A stretch of 64,000 nt of DNA, from positions 3,968,001 to 4,032,000 of the forward strand of contig NC_083382.1 in assembly GCF_031755915.1 (NCBI RefSeq), in the 5' to 3' direction. The notes beneath the pieces are model-generated. The model searched no databases. It had not been told where the DNA came from and saw nothing but the letters and a program-made list of their open reading frames with translations. Positions 56,550 to 64,000 of the stretch are shown one piece after another. This DNA is from Ziziphus jujuba (lineage: Eukaryota; Streptophyta; Magnoliopsida; Rosales; Rhamnaceae). Position 1 is the stretch's first letter, and the number at the start of each line of letters is the position of its first letter. A program made the translations under genes and the position numbers.

Positions 56550-59500
56550 TTATAGGCGACGCATAAGAGTGATTATATGTCGTCTATTACAATAATTTTA
56601 AAAAAAAAACTTTCTTTATCTTGTTTAAATATTTTCACTGGTTATTTTATGCTAAAATAAAATCAAATTGATTAAAAAGGAAGATAAAAAAAAAATAACT
56701 TTGGATTATAGGCGACTCATAAGGGTCATTATGCGTCGCCTATTACTATAATTTAAAAAAAAAAAATTTTCTTTATCTTATTTAAATATTTTCACTGGTT
56801 ATTTAATGCTCAAAGAAAATCAAATTGTTAAAAATGAAAGTTTAAAAAAAAAAACTTTGGGCATTAGGCGACGCATAAACAGTCTTATGCGTCGCCTATT
56901 ACTATAAATTAAAAAAAAAATGCTCTTGATCTTGTTTAAATATTTTCACTGGTTATTTGATGCTCCAAGAAAATCAAATAGTTAAAAAGGAAGGTTTTTT
57001 TTTAAAAAAAAACAAACTTTGGGTATTAGGCGACGCATAAGACTGTTTATGTGTCGCCTATTACTATAATTTAAAAAAAGAAAAAAAAACTCTCTTTATC
57101 TTGTTTAAATATTTTCACTGGTTATTTGATACTCCAAGAAAATCAAATAGTTAAAAGGAAAGGTTTTTTTCTTAAAAAAAAAAAAAACTTTGTGTATTAG
57201 GCAACGCATAAGACTTTTTATGCGTCGCCTATTATCATAATTTTAAAAAAAAAATGCTCTTGATCTTGTTTAAATATTTTCACTGGTTATTTGATGCTCC
57301 AAGAAAATCAAATAGTTAAAAAGGAAGGTTTTTGTAACAAAAAAAAAAAACTTTGGGTATTAGGCGACGCATAAGACTGTTTATGCATCGCCTATTACCA
57401 TAATTAAAAAAAAAAAAAACTCTCTTTATCTTGTTTAAATATTTTCACTGGTTATTTGATGCTGGAAGAAAATTAAATTGTTAAACAGGAAGATTTAAAA
57501 AAAAAAAAAAAAACTTAGGTATTAGGCGACGCATAAGTCTGTTTATGCGTCGCATATTATCATAATTTAAAAAAAAAAAAACTCTATTTATCTTGTTTAA
57601 ATATTTTCACTGGTTATTTGATGCTGGAAGAAAATGAAATCGTTAAACAGGAAGATTTAAAAAAAAAAAAAAAACTGTAGGTATTAGGCGATGCATAATA
57701 CTGTGTATGCGTCGCCTATTATCATAATTTAAAAAAAAAAAAAAAACTCTCTTTATCTTGTTTAAATATTTTGATTGGTTATTTGGTGCTGGAAGAAAAT
57801 CAAATTGTTAAACAGGAAGATTTAAAAAAAAAAAAAATTTAGGTATTAGGCGACGCATAAGTCTGTTTATGCGTCGCCTATTATCATAATTTAAAAAAAA
57901 AAAAAAAAACTCTCTTTATCTTCTTTCAATATTTTCACAGGTTATTTGATGCTGGAAGAAAATCAAATTGTTAAACAGGAAGATTTAAAAAAAAAAAAAA
58001 CTGTAGGTATTAGGCGACGCATAATACTATGTATGCGTCGCCTATTATCATAATTTAAAAAAAAAAAAAAACTCTCTTTATCCTATTTAAATATTTTCAC
58101 TGGTTATTTGATGCTGGAAAAAAATCAAATTGTTAAATAGGAAGATTTAAAAAAAAAAAATTTAGGTATTAGGCGACGCATAAGTCTGTTTATGCGTCGC
58201 CTATTATCATAATTTAAAAAAAAAAAAAAAACTCTCTTTATCTTGTTTAAATATTTTCACTGGTTATTTGATGCTGGAAGAAAATCAAATTGTTAAACAG
58301 GAAGATTTAAAAAAAAAAAAAAACTGTATGTATTAGGCGACGCATAATACTGTGTATGCGTCGCCTATTATCATAATTTAAAAAGAAAAAAAAACTCTCT
58401 TTATCTTGTTTAAATATTTTCACTGGTTATTTGATGCTGGAAGAAAATCAAATTGTTAAACAGGAAGATTTTTAAAAAAAAAAATTTAGGTATTAGGCGA
58501 CGCATAATACTGTTTATGCGTCGCCTATTATCATAATTTTAAAAAAAAAAAACTCTCTTTATCTTGTTTAAATATTTTCACTGGTTATTTGATGTTGGAA
58601 GAAAATCAAATTGTTAAACAGGAAGATTTAAAAAAAAAAAAAAAAAACTTTAGGTATTAGGCGACGCATAAGACTGTTTATGCGTCGCCTATTATCATAA
58701 TTTAAAAAAAAAAAAAACTCTCTTTATCTTGTTTAAATATTTTCACTGGTTATTTGATGCTGGAAGAAAATCAAATTGTTAAACAGGAAGATTTTTAAAA
58801 AAAAAAATTTAGGTATTAGGCGACGCATAATACTGTTTATGCGTCGCCTATTATCATAATTTAAAAAAAAAAAAAAACTCTCTTTATCTTGTTTAAATAT
58901 TTTCACTGGTTATTTGATGTTGGAAGAAAATCAAATTGTTAAACAGGAAGATTTAAAAAAAAAAAAAAAAAACTTTAGGTATTAGGTGACGCATAAGACT
59001 GTTTATGCGTCGCCTATTATCATAATTTAAAAAAAAAAAAAAAACTCTCTTTATCTTGTTTAAATATTTTCACTGGTTATTTGATGCTGGAAGAAAATCA
59101 AATTGTTAAACAGGAAGATTTAAAAAAAAAAAAAAAAAACTGTAGGTATTAGGCGACGCATAATACTGTGTATGCGTCGCCTATTATCATAATTTTTTTT
59201 TAAAAAAAAAACTTTCTTTATCTTGTTTAACTATTTTCACTGGTTATTTGATGCTCCAAGAAAATCAAATAGTTAAAAAGGAAGGTTTTTTAACCAAAAA
59301 AAAAACTTTGGATATTAGGCGACGCATAAGACTGTTTATGCGTCTCCGATTACTGTAATTAAAAAAAAATAGCTTTCTTTATCTTATTTAAATATTTTCA
59401 CTGGTTATTTGATGCTGAAATAATATCAGATTGATTGAACAGAAAGATCACAAACCCAAAAAACAAATTATTTGCTCATAAGCGACTCATAAATATTTTA

Positions 59501-60110
59501 ATGCATCGCTTTTTATTTGAAATGTCCTTCCCAAATGTAATCTATTAGTTTATTTGGGTTCATATAAACTATCACTGATAGCCGAAAACATGAAAGTGCA
59601 ACTCGTTGAACATACTTACTTCGAGCAATTGGACTATGGGTTCTTGCTTTAGACCAATTTACAATTGTTATATCCTATCTCAAATTATGTCGTGAGATGT
59701 GTTTTTGTGTTTGTGTATACTCATATATGAGAATAATTGAAAAGAGCATTGATAGAACTGTTTTATATTTTTAGATTAATTGACTTGGTGTTCATTGGAA
59801 TGCTATGTGAAAATTTTTTTGGAATGTAATTTTATAAAAAGTAACACAAATTAAAAAATAAATTTTAATTACTATTGGATAAGGCGACCCTTTTATATGT
59901 AAATGCATCGCCTATTTATATCAATGAGTCGCTAGATCATCTACCTTTTTAAATGTAAAATTACAATTTTAGAGTTATTGCCAAAAGTTTAAGAAGGAAA
60001 TAAACAGTACTTGGAGAAACTTATTTGTTTTAAAAGAATTAAAAAAAGAGCGTCTATGAAACTGTTTATCCTTTAGCGACACAGTTTATCTGAATACGTC
60101 GCCTGTTTAT
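56550..60110 (-). repeat. palindromic array B, about 18 regular units plus degenerate ones
   Basis: The same hairpin motif as array A (taggcgacgcataa / ttatgcgtcgccta) occurs near 56552, 56710, 56867, 57030, 57200, 57363, 57525, 57687, 57849, 58013, 58172, 58338, 58497, 58659, 58817, 58987, 59152 and 59318, at about 162-base steps. Degenerate copies follow near 59478, 59882 and 60073. Spacers read tatcttgtttaaatattttc, actggttatttgatgctgg and gaaaatcaaattgttaaaca plus A runs; these are the reverse complement of the array A spacer, so the two arrays are inverted relative to each other. It lies between two divergent transposon genes. Confidence 0.93.
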
Positions 60111-60124
60111 CCAATTTCTTAAAA

Positions 60125-60135
60125 TTTTTGGCGCG
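60125..60135 (+). promoter_or_regulatory. candidate E2F site upstream of TNP2
   Basis: ttttggcgcg contains TTTGGCGC, a match to the E2F consensus TTTSSCGC. It lies in the presumed TNP2 promoter, just downstream of array B. A single short match can occur by chance. Confidence 0.3.
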
Positions 60136-60471
60136 TTTTCAAAATTTACGCGGGATTTTGAATACCATTTCTTTTCACAAAATATGTGTTAGTACACTTC
60201 ATAATAGGTGTTAGAATTGGAAGCAATCTAAAAGAGACTTAAAGAGTGGGATATTTCATGTTTAATTTTCCATTTGCTTGCATTGCTATCTGGAAGTTGG
60301 ATTTCTTTCTTTGTGGATTCTTCTTTCTTCGTCTCCCTCGTGGTTAGCTTGGATTCTTCTTTCTTCGTCTCCATGGTTTCAGTGAGTTTCTTTTCGCTTT
60401 ATGATTGGCGGTGACATGTGGTGGATTGGGTTATTTTTTATTTATTTATTCATTATACCCGAAGGTTAGGT

Positions 60472-60806
60472 TCGCTGGGTTTTCTTAATCTTGTTTTTGT
60501 GGATAATTTGTTTCCGATGGGTTTTCTTAATCTTGCTTTTGTCGATAATTTGTTTGCAATGGGTTTTCTTAATCTTGCTTTTGTCGATAATTTGTTTGCG
60601 ATGGGTTTTCTTAATCTTGCTTCGATGGGTTTCTTAATCTTGCTTTTGTCGATAATTTGTTTGAGATGGGTTTTCTTAATCTTGCTTTTGTCGATAATTT
60701 GTTTGCAATGGGTTTTCTTAACCTTGCTTCGATGGGTTTCTTAATCTTGCTTTTGTCGATAATTTGTTTGCGATGGGTTTTCTTAATCTTGCTTTTGTCT
60801 CAAATT
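60472..60806 (+). repeat. 42-bp minisatellite in TNP2 leader
   Basis: The unit gatgggttttcttaatcttg with ttttgtcgataatttgtttg (about 42 bases) is repeated about seven times, with two shortened units (cttcgatgggtttcttaatc) arranged so that a larger composite block is duplicated. It sits between the promoter region and the probable splice acceptor ttctgtttag at about 60832-60841. Confidence 0.9.
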
Positions 60807-60854
60807 TTTTTTTATGATATTGTTTGATATTGTTCTGTTTAGATTGGTAGGGAA

Positions 60855-63800
60855 ATGGATAAATCGTGGATAACGAAGGATAGAACCTCAAGTGATTTTG
60901 CTAAGGGAGTGAGTGAATTTTTGAAATTTAGCATGGAGAATGCCAATGATTGTAATGCCATACGGTGTCCTCGCATGCAATGCGGGAATATGAAAATCCA
61001 TACTATTTTGGATATTAAAGGCCATATATATTAGAATGGGTTTGATGTCAACTATCGGCGATGGATTTGGCATGGTGAGTCATGTGCTGATGGTATTAGA
61101 CCATCTTCTCATTTTGGGAATATTAATGTAGAATATAATGAAAATGATAGTAGTAGTAAGGAAGACGTGGCTTTCAATAGCTTAGACATGACCCGTGCTG
61201 CATTAGAAACTTTTGATAATGATCCTAATGAATTTGCTACCTTATTGGAGGATGCGGAGAAACCTTTGTACCTAGGTTGTACCAAATTTACCAAGTTGTC
61301 GGCTTTGGTTAAATTGTACAACTTAAAGGTAAAATATGGATATTCTGATAAGAGCTTTGATGTACTGTTGCAATTGTTATCACAGATGTTGCCAAATGAC
61401 AATGTGTTGCCAACCTCCATGTACAATGTTAAGAAGACTTTGAGTGCTTTGGGAATGGAGTACATCAAGATTCATGCATGTCCTAAAAGTTGTATTCTGT
61501 TTAGGAAGGAATATTTGGACCTTAATGAATGTCCTAAATGTGGATCTGCTAGATGGAAAATTGATAAGAATGGAGTTGCTAGCAATATTCCAAATAAAGT
61601 TTTATGGTACTTTCCTATTATTCTGCGTTTTAAACGAATGTTTCGTAGTGTTGAAACAGCTAAGAATTTGACATGGCATGCCAATGGGAGAAAGGTTAAG
61701 ACAGGGGAAATGCAACACCCTGCGGATTCTCCATCTTGGAAGTTGGTTGATCGTTTATGGCCAAACTTTGCATCCGAAGATAGGAATTTGAGACTTGGGA
61801 TCGCAACCGATGGAGTTAATCCACATAATATGTTGAGTAGTAGGTATAGTTGTTGGCCTGTGATGACGGTTGTGTATAATCTTCCTCCTTGGTTGTGTAT
61901 GAAGCGGAAATTTATGATGTTAAGTCTTCTAATTTCTGGACCAAAGCAACCAGGAAATCAAATTGATGTATACATGGAGCCGTTAGTTGAAGACCTGCAG
62001 CGGTTGTGGAATGAGGGTGTTACGGTCTTCAATGCTTACCGTCAGGAGAAATTCACATTGAAGGCAGTGTTGCTATGGACAATAAATGATTTCCCAGCTT
62101 ATGGTAACTTGTCCGGTCATGCGGTGAAGGGATATTATGCGTATCCAATTTGCAGTGAAAATACTTTTGCTACAAGGCTAAAGCATGGAAAAAAAAATGA
62201 GTTTTACCGGTCATAGAAGATTTCTTCCTCCAAATCATCAATATAGAAGGCAAAACAAGGCTTTCAATGGATTTCAAGAATTTGGAGTGCCTCCAAAACC
62301 GTTGACTGGAGAAGAAATCTTAGATAAGCTTAATGCAATGAGATTTGATAACTCACATAAGAGGAAAAGGACTGTTGATTCTGAAGAATGTTGGAAGAGG
62401 AAGTCCATTTTTTTTGAATTGGAATATTGGAAATTTCTCCATGTGCGACATAATTTAGATGTCATGCATATTGAGAAAAATGTTTGTGAGAGCATATATG
62501 GTACATTGCTCAATATTCCTGGTAAGACAAAGGACGGAGTTAATGCTCAGTTAGATTTACAAGAAATGGGTTTGCGGAAAGACTTGGCCCCTAAGCCTCA
62601 AGGAAATCAAACTTTCCTACCACCGGCCTACTATACATTATCAAAGTATGAGAAGAAATTGTTTTGTAAGTGTTTAGCGGACTTAAAGGTTCCAGATGGT
62701 TATTCTTCAAACTTTAGGAATCTTGTTTCAATGGAGGACTTAAAGATGGTAGGATTGAAATCTCATGATTGTCATACATTGATGCAACAACTCTTGCCTC
62801 TTGCAATTCGTGCAATCCTTCCTAAACATGTGAGACATGCAATTGCAAGACTTTGTTTTTTCTTCAAAGCAATTTGCAAGAAGTCTATCATTGTTGTTGA
62901 ATTGGAAAATATTCAAAATGATCTTGTCACAACTTTGTGCCTTTTAGAGAAATTCTTTCCACCATCATTTTTTGATGTAATGGTTCATCTAACTGTACAT
63001 TTGGTTCGAGAGGTAAGATTGTGTGGACCAATACATTTCAGGTGGATGTACCCGTTTGAGAGGTACATGAAAGTATTAAAAAGTTATGTTCGAAACAAAA
63101 ATCGGCCAGAAGGTTGTATTGCCAAGGGTTACATATGTGAAGAAGTGATTGAGTTTTGTAGTGAATTTCAGAGAGGATTAGATGCAGTTGGAAACCCAAT
63201 TGGTAGATATCAAAAGTTAAATGATAAGGATGATGTTGGCGCCCCATTTAAAGGTGGAAAAAATCAATCAGTTGATCAACAACTTTGGGAGCAAGTTCAT
63301 AGATATATACTTTCGAATACACCAGAAGTGGAACCGTATGTCAGGTGCGTATAATATACATGTTAATGTATAAATTAGTTGATATTTTTAATATATATAT
63401 ATATATATATATCAACATGTATAATTTAATTGATATTTTGAATATATTAATAGCCATCGATTAGTTGATATGTTGGATATTTTTATTAATTACAACAACT
63501 TTTATTTGTTTTAGTATTCATTTTGAAGTCTTGAAGTCAAGCAAAAAAAATCGAGGAAAAAAAGCAAAATGGTTTCAAGACGAACACAAACGTACATTTA
63601 CGTACTGGTTGCGTGATAAGGTATGGGAAAGTTAAATATTCAATATATAATATCATTGTTTTAGCTTTAATTTTTCATATTTTTCTATTGACTAGATTGC
63701 ACAAGAGCGAAGTCAACCTAATCACACAGTGTCTGAAACATTACGATGGTTAGGCCATGGTCCGCAATGGGTGGTAACGAAACATGAAGGACATGTCATT

Positions 63801-64000
63801 AGAGGGGTTAGATTCAACACTATAAATATGGATAATAAGAGGGTCACCCAGAATAGTGGTGTCAAAGTTATTGCCAAAAGTGAGCATTTTGCTAGTGCTA
63901 AGGATAATAACCCAATTTTAGCCGAGATGACATACTATGGGATCATAAGAGAGATTTGGGACGTCGATTACACTATGTTTCAAATTCCAGTGTTCAAGTG
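60855..64000 (+). pseudogene. TNP2-like CACTA transposase, two lesions, 3' end outside window
   Basis: The start MDKSWITKDRTSSDFAKGV (60855) opens the transposase-associated domain (CPRMQCGN, FDVNYRRWIWHGES). The Tnp2 domain follows from about 61230: YLGCTKFTKLSALVKLYNLK, ACPKSCILFRKEY, CPKCGSARW, WHANGR, then GIATDGVNPHNML and LLWTINDFPAYGNLSGHAVK, which hold the conserved acidic residues, and HGKKMSFTGHRRFLP across a frameshift. DUF4218-like sequence follows (YYTLSKYEKKLFCKCLADLK, FRWMYPFERYMKVLK). The exon ends at 63344; in-phase exons at 63515-63620 and 63696 onwards encode KKNRGKKAKWFQDEHKRTF and a DUF4216-like segment (MTYYGIIREIWDVDYTMFQI). Lesions are a TAG at 61032-61034 and an A9 run near 62189-62197 where eight A would keep the frame. 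Confidence 0.88.

Larger units (their letters stand above)
48387..64000 (+). mobile_element. CACTA (En/Spm) transposon, right end outside window
   Basis: The left terminus is CACTACGCGAAAATTAAGC at 48387, preceded by taa, a possible half of the 3-bp target duplication. In order follow a subterminal palindromic array (48770-51330), a minus-strand TnpA-like/Ulp1 gene (55105-51516), a GC-rich leader region, an inverted palindromic array (56550-60110) and a plus-strand TNP2 transposase gene (60855 onwards). The reverse complement of the terminus was not seen inside the window, so the element is longer than 15.6 kb. Confidence 0.9.

Noticed and set aside
56550..59350. Regular hairpin repeats resembling a CRISPR array
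   Set aside because: Spacers are themselves conserved, units are about 162 bases, the genome is a plant, and the array sits inside a CACTA element.
60110..60200. Possible right terminus of a shorter CACTA element just after array B
   Set aside because: No reverse complement of CACTACGCG was found there; ttggcgcg only loosely resembles ttttcgcg, so no terminus is annotated.

Overview
The window is nuclear DNA from a flowering plant, almost certainly a eudicot. It is AT-rich intergenic sequence with plant-type introns, plant-lineage LTR retrotransposons (a CRM-like and a Tekay/Del-like Ty3/gypsy chromovirus, a Ty1/copia fossil), a hAT-like element, a large CACTA (En/Spm) transposon, and remnants of two ordinary plant gene families. 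Nothing prokaryotic is present and the species cannot be fixed from this sequence.

Layout. 0.4-6.9 kb: a direct tandem duplication of a GAT1_2.1-type class I glutamine amidotransferase gene, both copies on the minus strand. The downstream copy (0.8-1.8 kb) has lost its 5' half but keeps two intact 3' exons. The upstream copy (3.7-6.8 kb) keeps promoter, exon 1 and the catalytic exon, but a deleted gypsy element sits in exon 3 and its last exon is frameshifted. A copia reverse-transcriptase fossil lies between them. 6.9-10.5 kb: AT-rich sequence with microsatellites and a 69-bp minisatellite. 10.56-15.89 kb: a 5.3-kb CRM-like gypsy element (minus strand) with a GAAAA target duplication and several disabling mutations. 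16.4-18.0 kb: a slightly degenerate tRNA-Val(CAC) and a type 2 lipid-transfer-protein pseudogene. 18.7-19.6 kb: a short hAT-like element with an 8-bp target duplication.

20.27-42.32 kb: a 22-kb young gypsy locus flanked by one 5-bp target duplication (ATCAG), arranged LTR-internal-LTR-internal-LTR with near-identical 2905-bp LTRs. The internal region is scrambled: an integrase N-terminal half precedes gag and protease, which are fused to a chromodomain tail, and there is no reverse transcriptase. In the first internal region a 2829-bp block running from inside the LTR through the primer-binding site into integrase is present three times in tandem. 42.3-48.4 kb: AT-rich debris and a 1.03-kb LTR-like element with a TTAAC duplication.

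48.39-64.0 kb (open at the right): a CACTA transposon. Its left terminus (CACTACGCG) is followed by a subterminal array of about 15 palindromic units, then a minus-strand 12-exon gene that splices in silico into an uninterrupted 767-aa protein (Ptta/En-Spm transposase-like domain, a second conserved TE domain and a Ulp1/C48 protease with complete catalytic residues). A second, inverted palindromic array of about 18 regular units with dimeric higher-order structure follows, then a plus-strand TNP2 transposase gene carrying one nonsense codon and one homopolymer frameshift and running off the window. The divergent gene pair around an array of probable transposase-binding palindromes is the most interesting system here.

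All exon models, domain names and element classes come from reading the sequence and from knowledge of the families; no database search was run.
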